A stretch of 64,000 nt of DNA from Flavobacteriales bacterium (GTDB taxonomy: Bacteria; Bacteroidota; Bacteroidia; Flavobacteriales_F; PHOS-HE28), in the NCBI GenBank assembly GCA_016710015.1, contig JADJLR010000001.1, positions 1 through 64,000 on the forward strand. The letters run 5' to 3'. Shown here one piece after another: positions 34,450 through 46,465 of this stretch. The notes beneath the pieces are model-generated. The model was not told where the DNA came from, did not search any database, and saw only the letters and a list, made by a program, of their open reading frames with translations. The position numbers were made by a program, and so were the translations under genes. Numbering within the stretch: the stretch's first letter is position 1; the number at the start of each line of letters is the position of its first letter.

Positions 34450-35980
34450 CACTCCCATTCGATGGTGGCGGGTGGTTTGGAACTGATGTCATAGACCACG
34501 CGGTTCACGCCACGCACCCGGTTGATGATGGCATTCGATATCCGTGCCAAGAACTCGTACGGCAGGTGGCACCAATCCGCGGTCATCCCATCCATGCTGG
34601 TCACAGCGCGCAGTGCAACGGCGTTCTCGTAGGTGCGTTCATCGCCCATCACACCCACGCTGCGAACGGGCAAGAGGATCGCCCCAGCCTGCCAGACCTT
34701 ATCGTACAGGCCTTCATCGCGCAAGCCTTGAATGAAGATGTGATCCACCTCCTGCAACAGCGCCACTTTCTCCGATGTCACCTCCCCTAGGATACGGATC
34801 CCCAAACCCGGTCCCGGGAAGGGATGCCGCCCCAAGATGTTCGGGTCCAGACCAAGCTCCTTACCCACCCGGCGCACCTCGTCCTTGAAGAGCAACCTCA
34901 ACGGCTCCACCACTTTCAAATTCATCCGCGCAGGTAAGCCGCCTACGTTGTGATGGCTCTTGATAGTGACACTTGGCCCATTCACACTCACGCTTTCAAT
35001 GACATCCGGGTAGATGGTGCCTTGGCCCAACCATTTCACATCGGTAATGCGGCGTGCTTCGCGGTCGAACACGTCTATGAATGCCTTACCGATCGCCTTG
35101 CGTTTGGCCTCGGGATCTTCCAACCCTTTCAAAGCGGTCAGGAACTCATCCTTGGCATCCACCCCGGTGATGTTCAACCCCAAATGACGGTAGCTCTCCA
35201 GCACCCGCTCGAATTCATCCTTTCGAAGCAGGCCATTGTCCACGAAAATGCAATGGAGTTGATCGCCGATGGCGCGATCCAAGAGCAAGGCGGCTACCGA
35301 ACTGTCCACACCACCGCTGAGGGCAAGTACCACCTGGTCCTGTCCCAATTCCTGTTCAAGCCGTTTTACCGTGGTCTCCACGAAACCGTGCGGGGTCCAA
35401 TCGCCAGTGCAGTCGCAGATACCGATCACGAAATTGTGGAGCAATTGCAGCCCATCCGTGGTATGGTACACTTCGGGATGGAACTGCACCGCGTAGGTCA
35501 TTCCATCCAACAACCGGTAAGCAGCCACAGGCACATCGTTCGTACTGGCGATCACCTCCATGGCCTCGCTGGGCGCGTGATCGTGTCCCCGTGGCTCATC
35601 CACACTTGGGTGCCGGCCTCGATACCATCGAAGAGTTCGCTTTCTGCGATCGTACTCAAGTGGGCACGACCGTACTCCCGGACCTTGCTACGCTCCACCG
35701 GGGCACCTGCACGTTTGGCCAGCAACTGGGCACCGTAGCACACGGCAACATCGGGACCCGCCCGATCAAACCATCGAGGTTGGTATCCGGTGCATGCTCT
35801 TGGTGAACGCTGCTGGGGCTGCCGCTGATGATCACCCCGGCGATGTCCTTGTCGTTCGCGAATTGCTGGGCCTTGGAGAAGGGATGGATCTCGCAATAGA
35901 CATTCAGTTCCCGAACGCGGCGCGCGATGAGCCTGCGTATATTGAGAACCGTGATCGAGGATGAGGATGGTGCGGGGCAA
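34449..35980 (-). CDS. guaA: GMP synthase (glutamine-hydrolysing), frameshifted in the amidotransferase domain
   Basis: The C-terminal ATP-pyrophosphatase (34449-35603) is clean: VVLALSGGVDSSVAALLLDR is the PP-loop, and GRHPFPGPGLGIRILGE and SSKPPATIEWE are signature ends. The class I amidotransferase domain is spread over three frames: ILILDHGSQYTQ, LIARRVRELNVYCEIHPFSK with GVIISGSPSSVHQE, and VAVCYGAQLLAK with the catalytic Cys, then WMSHGD and AVQFHPEVYH. At least three indels are needed (near 35570, 35760 and 35935). The best start is TTG at 35980, 32 bases after a promoter box. GuaA converts XMP to GMP and is normally essential, so the breaks are probably sequencing errors. Confidence 0.9.
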
Positions 35981-36012
35981 GACGTTGGATCCGGATAGGT
36001 GGCCGGGGAGGT

Positions 36013-36020
36013 CAAAAGTA
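36013..36020 (-). promoter_or_regulatory. promoter -7 box of guaA
   Basis: TACTTTTG on the minus strand, followed by ACCT as at the epimerase promoter. Confidence 0.65.
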
Positions 36021-36255
36021 GTCCCCATGATCCGGTCTTGGACGTTCCCTGTGGTCGATCCAACGATCGTTGAAAAGATCCGTCGAGCAGGCGTCACCTT
36101 TCCACATTCCTGCGTCTAACCTGAAGGGGAAGCAAGCCCACGGATCCGGCTGAACCTCAGATCAATGTCAAGGAGCCCTGAAGATATCGCGCCCATGTCG
36201 AATGGATCCTGATCGACCGACCTTTGGCATAGCTAACACGCGGAACAAGAGGTGT

Positions 36256-39200
36256 ATGGACGACAGACCAATGAACGGACGGTTTAGGCACACACGCAGC
36301 ACGGCCCATCAGTGGATCACCGCCATGGGTGCTCGTGCATGGGCTACATGGTGTGGCCCATGCGTAGCGGCGTTGGTCCTGTTCGCTCCGATGCATTCGA
36401 TCGCCCAACCGACGGATCTGATCATTTCGGAATACATCGAGGGTAGTTCGAACAACAAATTCATCGAGCTGTACAATGGAACTGCCGGGGCCATCAATTT
36501 GGCGAACTATCAGCTTCGGCTCCATGCCAATGGCTCGGTCGGTGTGACCCAATCGGTTGTCTTGTCGGGATCCTTGGCCTCAGGTGCCACCATCGTATAC
36601 GGGAACACGAGTTCGACCATTTATGCAGGGGCCTATACCCCATTGAACACCGTCTGCAATTTCAACGGCGATGATGCCATTGTCCTATGGGAAGATCGCA
36701 CCCGCAGGTTACGTGGATATCGTGGGAAACGTCGGTTGCGATCCAGGTACGAGCCTGGAACGATGGGACGCGCTATACAGTGAACCAGACGCTAGTGCGG
36801 AACTTCAATGTCTGTTCGGGAGTCACTGTCGATCCGGCCACATCATGCCCCCTTCCCCACCCTGACTGCGGAATGGACCAATTACCCGATAGATGATGCG
36901 AGCAACTTGGGTTCGCACTTTATGGATTGCAGTCCGAACGTGAATTTCCTACAAGCCAACTCCACCAATTTGGAGGGAACAGGCGGGCCAACAGCCTTTG
37001 TGGTAGGTCTTTCCGTGTTTCCAGCATCCACCGGCGGCACCGTGGCGATCTCCATGACGAACGGACCTGGTGTCGCATACACCGCGGACTATACGGTCAC
37101 CGGGGTGGGTGTTACCGTACTCGGCTCGGACATCACCGTATCACTCCCTGTTGGTGTAACCTCGGCCTCGTTCACGGTGAACGTAGTGGGCGATGCCTCG
37201 GATGAAGGGAATGAGCCGATCACCTTCGCATTCAGTTCATCGACCGGCGGCATCTCGTTGGGTCCGACCAGATCCATGATTTCACCATCAACGATGATGA
37301 TGGCCACCGGCAGTCTCCTTCTCCACCTTATCTGCGAACATCTTGGAGGGTTTCATGACCACCATCAATCTAGGCATCAGCCCCCTTTCACCGAATCCGA
37401 CCACGGTGCGATCCTAGTGGCTGCTGGGCCAGGGGTCGTGTTCGACCCTCCTCCCTATGCTGCGGGTGGGGACTATTACACCGTTCCATTGGAGAACGGC
37501 TCGCGATCATCACCGTAACGATCCCAGCCGGAATGCCTAGCGTGTCCTTCGACTTGCAAACGTGGAACGACGGGGTGGATGATCTCCCAGTTTGGGCTAC
37601 GAGTCCATCACCTTTACCATTAACTCCGCCGTTTCGCCACCTGGCTTGCAGCCGTGGGCTCGCCGAATTCGATGACCGTTTACATCACGGACCAGAATGC
37701 GACACCCACTGTGCTTTCACCAGGGGATCTGATGATCGTTGGCGTGAATGCCAACAACGGGGCGTGTAGCGGGAATTCCACGGAGGATATCGTGAGTTTC
37801 TTCTGCTTCAAGACCTTGGCCCGCAACACGAAATTGATCCTGACGGACAACGGCTACGATCGCTGCTCATTGGGCACTTGGGGCAACAACGAGGGTACGG
37901 TAGAAATAACCCGGACCGGCTTGGCCATACCGGCGGGCAAAGTGATCACCTTCCGGATCCGCGGGAATGAGTGGTGCCGGGAACGTCACGGGTTTGGCAC
38001 CTGATGGGGCGTGGACCTGTGCCTCGTTGAACGGATTCACCAGTGTGGACATGAATTCGAGCGGCGACCAACTCTTCTTCATGCAGGGTGGTGTTTGGAA
38101 TCCGGGCGGCGCACCTGGCACACACAATGCCACGTACACGGGGACGCCGCTTTACGGGTTCAGCACGGTGCCTGCGCCGAACTCGTGGATCTCCCCTGCC
38201 CCCAAGTTGCACCACCTCAGGGGCGAATTCACGAAGTGGCTTGCCGTTGAACATGAAGTGTTTCAGCATGGCCCCGACCGGTGGAACGGCCTTCAACAAA
38301 TTCACCTTCGCGAACATCCTCACGTTCTCCGCATCGCAGCGTGATTGGATGATCCGTGCCGATAACAACACCTATTGGGTGAACCCAGCGAATTGCACAG
38401 CATACAGTGCCCAGTACCCGAACTGGACCCTTTCACCGACGTTGAACATCACCCCTGCTCCCTTCGTTCCAGGACTCTGGCGCGGTACCACGAACACGGA
38501 CTGGTTCGAGTGCAAGAACTGGGACGATATCACGGTTCCGCTGCCACCACGAACGTCCGGATCGATGAAACGTCGACCAACCATTGCGTGGTCGGTGTCA
38601 CCCCAGGCGGCAATGCGGTGTGTTCTTCCTTGCTGCAGACCAACAGTGGTGCACCACGGTATTTGACCGTGCAGGGTTCCAGCAGTTTGGCCATTGGCGG
38701 CCCGCTCACGCATCGAACGCACCACGGCCGGCACGGCCATCTATACCACCGTTACCGGGAACAGCGTCTTGACCGCCACGAACTTCAGTATCCAGGGGTT
38801 CTTCGCCTGCGGCGGTGAACGAAGCCGTCTTCCGGAACTTGGAGCCGACCAACATCGTCACCTTCTCGAACAACTTCACCATTGGTGCGGGAGGCTGGGT
38901 GAATTTGCAAGGTGCGGGTGTGGGTGGGAACATCTTCCTTGGGGGAAACTACCAGAACGACGGCCCTACTGAAGCCACCTTGGGCGAACTGTACGGCACC
39001 ATCACGTTGAACGGAGCAGGTGCGCAAAGCGTTGGTACCAGTGGGTTCCAAGAAGTATTCGGCAACTTCACCGTGGCGAAATCCGCCGGTGATGTCACCT
39101 TGAACTCACCCTTGGCCGTGCGCGGCGTTTTGAACCTATCCACAGGCGTGTTGAACACCAGTTCGCCGGGAGGATTGCTCACCATGCGTGCAGGCAGTAG

Positions 39201-40245
39201 CTGGATCAACGCGACGGACAATAGCTTCGTGAACGGGCCGATGGAGAAGGTCGGAATAACGAACTTCACTTTCCCCATTGGCAAGGTCAACAACATGCGC
39301 CCATGCGGTATCCAGGGCATCGTTGGTTTCTCCACCAGCGCATTCCTAGCGGAGTACTTCCCGATCTCCTCCTATGCGGCTTGGGGCATCGCACGTGAAC
39401 CGACACTACACCACTTGAGCGATTGCGAGTACTGGACCATCGATCGCAGTGCATCCACACCGACTGCGACCATCGTGCTGACCTGGGAGGCACCTGCGAG
39501 TTGTGGCGTGGATAACCCGTCCATCTCGGAACTCCGCGTGGCCCGTTGGGACGATGCCGCGATCCCCGCACCGGGCATTTGGCGCGACCGAGGGAACGGC
39601 GGAGCGACCGGGACCAGCCTCAGTGGTTCCATTCCAACTTTCGCTGCGCAAACGACGGCGGACTTCAACGCGAGCGAAACGGCTTGGACCTTGGCATCGA
39701 TCACGGCCAACAATCCATTGCCGATCACACTGGTGGATTTCACCGCAGCACCGCAGGATGGCAAGGTCCGCTTGGATTGGACCACGGCCTCGGAGTTCGA
39801 CAACGCCTTGTTCATTGTAGAGCGTAGCCGAGATGGGGTGAATTTCGAACCCGTTCTGGATGTGCCCGGTGCCCTGTTCAGCACGGTGCCACTGGATTAC
39901 ACGGAATTCGACCGCACACCGTATCCCGGCTTGAGCTACTACCGCCTCCGCCAAGTGGATGTGGATGGAACCAGCACACTGTCACGGATCGTGGCCGTGC
40001 TCTTCGGCGGAATGGATACCCGGCCCTTGGTCGTGTTCGGCAACGCGGACGTGCTGACCGCAATACACGGTTTCCCCGCAGGAAGCAGCTACGAACTGAT
40101 GGACATGACCGGTCGCCTGATCGTTGGTGGCAGCACCACCATGGATGGCCGCACCGAATTGAACGGCCTTGCCTTGCCTCGCGGCGCGTACCTGATGCGC
40201 TTGCACAATGGCGATCGCGTGGAGAGTACGCGGTTCGTGTATTGA
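36256..40245 (+). CDS. large T9SS cargo protein with lamin-tail and Calx-beta domains (many frameshifts)
   Basis: About 1330 residues read across at least eight frame changes. The N-terminus has a signal peptide (AALVLFAPMHSIAQ) and a lamin-tail domain: LIISEYIEGSSNNKFIELYN, SGATIVYGNTSS, FNGDDAIVLW. A Calx-beta domain follows (SVFPASTGGTVAIS to DEGNEPITFAFSSS near 37010-37260), then a second repeat-like region (STEDIVSFFCFKTLARNTKL near 37780) and a G8/filamentous-type stretch (38820-39260). The last 75 residues (LTAIHGFPAGSSYELMDMTG to STRFVY) form a type A sorting domain. It is a surface-exposed or released exoprotein. The start is uncertain. The density of indels is the highest in the window. 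Confidence 0.7.
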
Positions 40246-40273
40246 GTTGTGCGCTGGACCAAGTAGAAGATCG

Positions 40274-41855
40274 TTAGTCCACGAACAAGGTGAACTGCGG
40301 GTCCAATGGATCCAGCACTTCCAGCCATTCATCAAGCACCTGGGGCCTTTTGCCACGAGAGTCGGTAGCATGTTCGCCTTTCGTTCTTGTAAGCCCCCAC
40401 CCGGGAACAACGCTGCGTGTGCAGCATCCATGCGTTGCATCAACACGTGTTGATCATGCTTCGCTGCGCGGATCAATCCTTTCTGGATCTGTTCCAGCCC
40501 ACGAATAGCCTGTACTCTTCGTGCTTCGACCGCATTCTTCAACGTAGCATCAGCGGCGGCAGCGCGTACCGACAACTCCGTGTATGTGGCATTGAGACGT
40601 TCGATCTCCTTTTCCACATCGGTGGAGTATGGAACTTGCTGGACGGCCACTTGGGCTTTCATCGCGTCCAGCGGTGCGAAGAGACCCGATATGCCAGCAC
40701 CCGATCCCAACCAGTGTCGCAATCGCTTTTCGGGAATGGACCCCGCACTGGTCCGGAGCATGACGACCGGCATGGACACCTGCAATCCTTGGAACAACCA
40801 GCGCAACTGCATCCAATAGGCCAACTCCCCTCCTCCGCCGATGTATGCGATATTGGGCAATACCGTCTCTTGATAGATCGGTCGCAACAACACATTGGGC
40901 GAGAAGTCCTCGGAGCGGTGCTCCAGCTCTTGGAGCAATTGGTCGACCGTCCATCTCGGGCCACCATCCAATACCACGTAGTGATCACCCTCCAGAACAA
41001 TGCGCGAGCGATGTCCTGGACGGAGATGAAAGAGGTTGATCTCCCGCGCATGGGCCTGCACCGTGTACCGCGCTGCGATGCGTTCGTTGGCATAGGCCAC
41101 GGTGCGTTGCGTCACTTGGTTCAGGACTTCCTCGCGCATCACGGGAGTGAATGATCGCTTCAACGAAGGATCGTCACCATCCACCGTGATAAGACCAAAA
41201 CGCCCGAACAAGGCGAGCACAAAACGTCGTGTGGCTTCGGCAAGTGTTGCTTCGGGCCGGTAACAAGCCCGCAAAAGGTCGGCGATCTCATCAGCGAATG
41301 CGCCCGTGCCCATAGCGGTGATCGCTTCTTCCAAGGGCGCTTCAATACCTTTCAGTGTCATGCGGCCCACGGCACCACTAGCGCTGGTCTTCCATTGGAC
41401 CTTTCGATCCGCGACGAAAGCGTGATCCACCTCGGCAAGGTCATGATCCTCGGTAGCCATCCAGAACACGGGGATCACGGACGCTGCAGCCGCTCTTCCG
41501 CAACCTTTGCCAAACGGATCGTGTTCAGGATCTTGAACGGAACGTAGAGCGGCCCAGTGAAGAGACAGAGTTGGTGCCCTGTGGTGATGGTCAACGCATC
41601 GCCGGCCCGAAGACGTTTCAGGTTCTGCTCTACGGCTTCGTGCAACTCAAGCCCGTGATGCTGCCGATCCAAGGCATTACACAGTGTGAGGCGATCGCTG
41701 ATGGCGAATTGGCGCTCCCTTGCAGCTTCCAAGAGGCCGTCCAGGTCCGGTGGCTTTGGAAGGAATTCCCGCACGAAGGGCTCGTTGTTCAGATGATCGA
41801 TCACCACCGGTGCGAATCGCCCTGTGGCCGCGTAAGGAATGCGGTGGATCCGCAT
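40274..41855 (-). CDS. bshC: bacillithiol biosynthesis cysteine-adding enzyme BshC (two frameshifts)
   Basis: About 527 residues. The N-terminal part has TITTGHQLCLFTGPLYVPFK (BshC signature GHQ..LFTGP) and ends at 41475; the next frame starts VFWMATEDHDLAEVDHAFV, the second signature. The helical middle and FPGGGLQERKANMLPTL lead to a second indel near 40347, after which VLDEWLEVLDPLDPQFTLFV ends at the TAA at 40274-40276. BshC adds cysteine to GlcN-malate, the last step in making bacillithiol, the glutathione substitute of many Bacillota and Bacteroidota. Confidence 0.85.
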
Positions 41856-41863
41856 CAAGGCGG

Positions 41864-41871
41864 CAAAGGTA
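41864..41871 (-). promoter_or_regulatory. promoter -7 box of bshC
   Basis: TACCTTTG on the minus strand ends eight bases before the ATG at 41855, which predicts a transcript with almost no leader. Confidence 0.55.
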
Positions 41872-41930
41872 GCGGTGCTCCACGGCGCGTTTGCGGAAAG
41901 TGGTTGGAGATCTCAGGGCTACCATCTCTT

Positions 41931-42110
41931 GTTTCTGCGACCCCGCTGGGGTCGTTCACCCAAGGGAGATCCAATTTCTATGCTCTATGACCCCTCTGGG
42001 GTCAGCCGACAAGGATAATGACCGGTGCTGCGCTCTTACCCTAGAGGGGGGCACAGAGCATAGAATTCAAGTCTGACGAACGGGCTCGACCCCAGCAGGG
42101 TCGCAGAAAC
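41931..42110. repeat. 180-bp nested palindromic repeat
   Basis: The left arm GTTTCTGCGACCCCGCTGGG (41931-41950) pairs with the right arm ending CAGCAGGGTCGCAGAAAC (42093-42110). An inner pair is TTCTATGCTCTATGACCCC (41976-41994) with its complement around GGGGGGCACAGAGCATAGAA (42046-42065). Each arm also contains its own small hairpin (GACCCC..GGGGTC). This twin-hairpin layout resembles the REP-like repeats common in Bacteroidota. It occupies the whole gap between bshC and the Mpo1-like gene. Confidence 0.8.
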
Positions 42111-42202
42111 AGCAGTCCTGATGCGGAAGGCATCAAGTGGCGATGGCCCTGCTGATACCCAGACGAAATCCTACTTTCGGAACGACGACCAAGCGACCAC
42201 TG

Positions 42203-42533
42203 ATGCTCAACGGATCCACTCCGCGCTATTCCTCCCTTCAGGAATTCGTTCCCTATTGCTTGAGCGAGCACCAAGATCCGACGTGTCGTATGCTCCATTT
42301 CACCGGTACTGGGCTGATCGCATTGTGGATCGTACTGGCCGTGGTCACGCAAAACACGTGGTGGCTGATCCTTGATCCCATTGGTTGGTCATGGCTTCGC
42401 GTCGGTCGGGCATACATTCTTGGAGCGGATCGAACCGGCCACCTTCGAGTTCCCGTTCTACCGTTTGGCGGGTGACCTCAACCTGTTCTTGCGTCTACAT
42501 CCAGGAAGCAAACCGTTCCGCCCGAAAGCTTGA
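42203..42533 (+). CDS. Mpo1-like (DUF962) membrane protein (frameshifted near 42390)
   Basis: About 110 residues from ATG at 42203 (MLNGSTPRYSSLQEFVPYCL). LSEHQDPTCRMLHFTGTGL is the DUF962 signature with the His/His metal ligands; WWLILDPIGW is a membrane segment. After one or two indels the ending AWVGHTFLER, PATFEFPFYRLAGDL and PGSKPFRPKA reaches TGA at 42531. In yeast Mpo1 is a dioxygenase that breaks down 2-hydroxy fatty acids; bacterial roles are unproven. Confidence 0.7.
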
Positions 42534-42574
42534 CCCATCAACCACGTGTACCACTAATCTTATCATTCCGCACC

Positions 42575-44169
42575 ATGGCCATTCGTATGGTTCCCGACGA
42601 AAAGGGCGGCGGTCGCCGTTCCACCACTCCCACCCCCGGTCGCTCGTCCAGCAGTGGTGGCATGAGTGGAGGTCTTGGCAGCATGCTTCCGATGTTGCTT
42701 GGCTTTCTGATCAAGAAGCCCAAACTATTGATCGTGGTGATCGTGGTCGGTGGCCTGTGGTGGTTCTTCGTGGGCAAGAACAGCGGCGGTGGGGACATGA
42801 TCTCCCAACTCGCAGGTCTCAGCACGGGTGCGACCTTGGACCCGGCCGTCTATGACCAAGCCGAGGTGTATGAGCCCTTGGCGGACAATGTGAAGGATCC
42901 CCTTCCAGAGCGGGTGAGTTTGGCGAAGTTCTGCCCACCGCGCCTCAACCAAGGCCAGCAAGGCAGCTGCGTGGCCTGGGCCAGTGCGTATGCCGCCCGC
43001 ACCATCGTTCAAGCGCAGGCTACGGGTGCGGATCCGAAGCGTACGGCCTTCAGTCCGGCGTACATGTACAACCAGATCAAGATCGACAACAGCGACTGCC
43101 AAGGTTCGTACATCCAACGGGCCATGGAGCAGATGAGCAAAAGCGGTGCGCTGCCGTTCAGCCAATTCGCCTACACGGATGCCAGTTGCAGCAAGCAGCC
43201 TACACAGCAGGATGTGCAACAGGCCATGCCTTTTCGGATCAAGGGTTTCCAACGCCTTAGCAACCAAGCGGACCCCAACAGCCGAGTGAACCTCTTGGCC
43301 ATGAAACAACAACTCGCACAAGGCGCACCGATCGTGATCGGGATGATGGTGGGTGGCAGCTTCATGCAGAACATGGCCGGACAAGCGGAATGGATCCCAC
43401 GGAAAGCGACTACCAGATGCAGGGATTCGGCGGTCATGCCATGTGCGTGGTAGGCTATGATGATTTCAAGTTCCAGAATGGCGGGGAGACCGTTGGTGGC
43501 TTTCAGATCATGAACAGCTGGGGACCGGAATGGGGCAAGAACGGTCTTGCTTGGGTACCCTATCCCGTGTTCGACTACTTCGCCAAGGAAGCCTATGCCG
43601 TGTATCCGCTAGGCGAAGGTGTGGACGTGAAGCCCAGCCACTTCGATATCGCTTTCGGCTTCGCGGAGGTGAACAACGAAGGCACGACCACCGGGCGTAG
43701 CATCCCGATGCGTCGTGTGCAGGGCAATGTATTCCGCACCACCACACCGGTGGCGAAGAACAGTCGGTTCAAGATCGAAGTGACCAACAATGCCGAGTGC
43801 TACACCTACCTCTTTGGGCAGGAAGCGGACGGTACACCCTATGTGCTCTTTCCATACACTCCGAAGCATTCGCCCTATTGCGGTATCACGGGCACCCGCC
43901 TATTCCCGAGCGATCACAGCTTACTGGCCGATAACGAAGGAAGTCTGGACGTGATGGCCGTACTCGTTACCAACCAGCCGTTCGACTATCCGAAGTTGAA
44001 TGAGGCCATGCTGACCAGCCCAGCACAGGGTTTGGAAGCTAAACTGAAGGCCGTACTGGGTAAGGAATTGAGCGCGAGTGTGCAATACAAGGACGGTGAA
44101 ACCATCGGGGCGAGCAGTTCCGATGGAGGGAACGCGTTGGCCATTGTGTTGGAATTGGAGAAACGTTGA
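42575..44169 (+). CDS. papain-like (C1) cysteine peptidase with DUF4384 domain (one frameshift near 43395)
   Basis: About 531 residues. The N-terminus is Ser/Gly-rich, followed by one membrane segment (LLIVVIVVGGLWWFFVG, about residues 50-67), so the enzyme is anchored. The C1 domain has QGQQGSCVAWASAYAART with the oxyanion Gln and catalytic Cys, GGHAMCVVGYDDF with the His, and NSWGPEWGKNGLAWV with the Asn. A DUF4384 domain follows: FKIEVTNNAECYTYLFGQEA, YVLFPYTPKHSPY, RLFPSDHSL. A single indel separates the Cys half from the His half; the overlap reads through smoothly. Probably acts at the envelope; substrate unknown. Confidence 0.8.
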
Positions 44170-44398
44170 CCTGTGGCTTGATCCGATCGCCTCTACTTTT
44201 CCAGCCCTAAGAAGCATCTCGATACCGTTGGTCAATGAGCGCGGTTGACCCCTATCCAGCGAACCAGCCTTGTGGCCCGCATCAACGGACGTTGTGTTGC
44301 GATCTCGCCACCGCTTGCCGGTGAGAACCAGCAACACCAGTGGCATTTGGGCCATGTGAGGCGTGTCCACTGGTGATGGATCCCGATCGCATGGTTCC

Positions 44399-46283
44399 TC
44401 AACTGCGTTGCAGGATCACCTTACCGCTCAACCAAGCACTGCCGTATGGATAGCGGATCAGGTAGATGCCGGTGGCGTACGCGCTCAGGTCAATACGCAT
44501 GGCTTCGTTCGCCTTCAGGTCCTTCACCACTTGAAGCAGTTTCCCGCTCAGGTCCGTGACGTATAGCTCGGTGATATCCACTTCTGTTATGATGGTCAGC
44601 AGGCCGGTGGTGGGGTTCGGGTAGTAGCTCCAGCGGATCGCTGCTGTGGCAGTGGTATCGATCGGGTCCATCGATCCCTGTCGCAGTGGAGTCCGATGCT
44701 TGCTGATCGCTGGGTGCCAGCACCAAGGAATCCGGGTAAGCCAACTCAAGCTCCGGTAGTTGCTGCTGGCAATCGGGCATGTAGGTGTAGCTCTTCAGCA
44801 CCCGCACCAGCAGGTCGTTCAAGGATTCCACATCGTAGTGGTCGGTGCTGGGTTCCATGTGCGAGTTGCCAACGCCGCTATGGTTGGTGAGAAAGGTGTA
44901 GGTGCCGTTCGTACCCAAGGCCAAGGTGCGCATCAGGTATTCCGTGCCTTTGTCAATGCCGCTGGCAGCCACAGGTACAATGCGGATGCCCTTGGCGGCC
45001 GCATTGCGGATCAGGTCCTGCATCTTCTCTTCGGTGCCCGGATGCGGACTTGCGTCAAGGACCAAGAAGATGATGCGTGTGCGCGCCTCGCTGCTCCAGC
45101 TCAGGTGGTTGATCGCCGAATCCAAGGCCACCTCAACAGCCTCCGGGGTATCCCCGCCGCCACCGGCGCTTTGCTCAGAAATGAAGTTGACCGATGCGGA
45201 AAGCACCCGGCTGAAGTCCATGCTGCGGGTGAGGTATACCTCGTTGCTCCCACGATCGCGATAGAATACGTTCGCAAAGCGGAAGTTGAGCCGATCGCCG
45301 ATGCGCTTGCTACGGAATATGATGTCGTTGATCTCCGCACGGAGGAAATCCAATTCATCCTGCATGGAACCGGTGGCATCCACCACGAAGGCCACATCCA
45401 CATTGTCGTTGCTGCTGCAAGGAACATCGAGCACCAAGCGATTTACGCCCTGCGCGAAGGGCTTGGCAGCATTCACCCGGAACAGTCGTCCATGGTGGAA
45501 CACTTCCAGTGCCATCCGCCCGCTCGTCGTAATCGCCTTTGCATCCAGCGCTGCCCACAGTTCTGCCTTCCCGGTATTGTCCGTGCGCGCAGTGAACAGC
45601 ACGCTGCCATCCTTCCCTTTCAAATGAACCACTGCATCGGCGATGGGCAATCCGCTCTTGCTCTGAAGGTCCAGCGTATAGCGCCCTTCCGGCGCGATCG
45701 ACCATTGCTGGCGCAAGCTGCGCAGCACGGTGGCCGAGAGGTCGCCCCACTGTTCCCATTTCGAGAAATCGTTCACTTCGCCCGCCGTGAGTATGCCACG
45801 TCCGGGGCCTTTCCTCCCCCTAGCAGGCCCGGACATTCCGAGATCGTCCTCGGCGAACATCTCACGATCGGATAGCGTTCTACCGATCAAGCCCGTGATG
45901 GGCATGTACGACTCCTCTGCAACCTCGGTGTTCCGCAAGGTTCGATCCTTTTCAACACGGCTTGCTGGTGCCGGTCGGCTTGCATCCTCCACCATCGAAA
46001 GATCCAACTTTTCATCGGCGCGGACCTTCACGGTACGGGTGCTGGACTCGTAACCGTCGTAGCTCACCACACAGACGTAGGTGCCCGTGTCCAGACTCAC
46101 ATTGAAATTGCCGAAGCGATCCGTAAGCACCGAAGCCACCAGGTCATCGCCTTTGTAAATGTCCACATTCCCATAGCCCAAAGCAGCCCTGGCGCTACCG
46201 GTGTTCAAGTTGCCGCTGATGGATTGAGCGGAGGTTGACAGAACGCTGCCCAAAGCAAGAGCGGCAAGAAGGAGGTGTCGCAT
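44399..46283 (-). CDS. von Willebrand factor A protein with T9SS sorting domain (one frameshift near 44670)
   Basis: About 627 residues. Signal peptide LLLAALALGSVLSTSAQ. A carboxypeptidase-regulatory-like domain (GYGNVDIYKGDDLVASVLTD, DTGTYVCVVSYDGYES) comes first, then a VWA domain with VDVAFVVDATGSMQDELDFL (MIDAS Asp-x-Thr/Ser-x-Ser variant) and FLVLDASPHPGTEEKMQD. After the indel the C-terminus WSYYPNPTTGLLTIITEVDI to SGKVILQRS is a type A sorting domain. VWA domains bind ligands through a metal ion, so an adhesive surface protein is likely. Confidence 0.8.
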
Positions 46284-46465
46284 GCTGCTGAAGAGAATGG
46301 TCATGTTCTCTCCTACACGCTTGTACGCAATAGGTTCAGATCCTCGACCAAGAAATGCAGATCCTGACCCTCATGATCTCCATCCCCATTCTTCCGGACT
46401 TCATTCGATCGCCTACGGTCACGCCATGGTGGAAGCTTCAGAACGCGGATCCAAAACAACGACCC

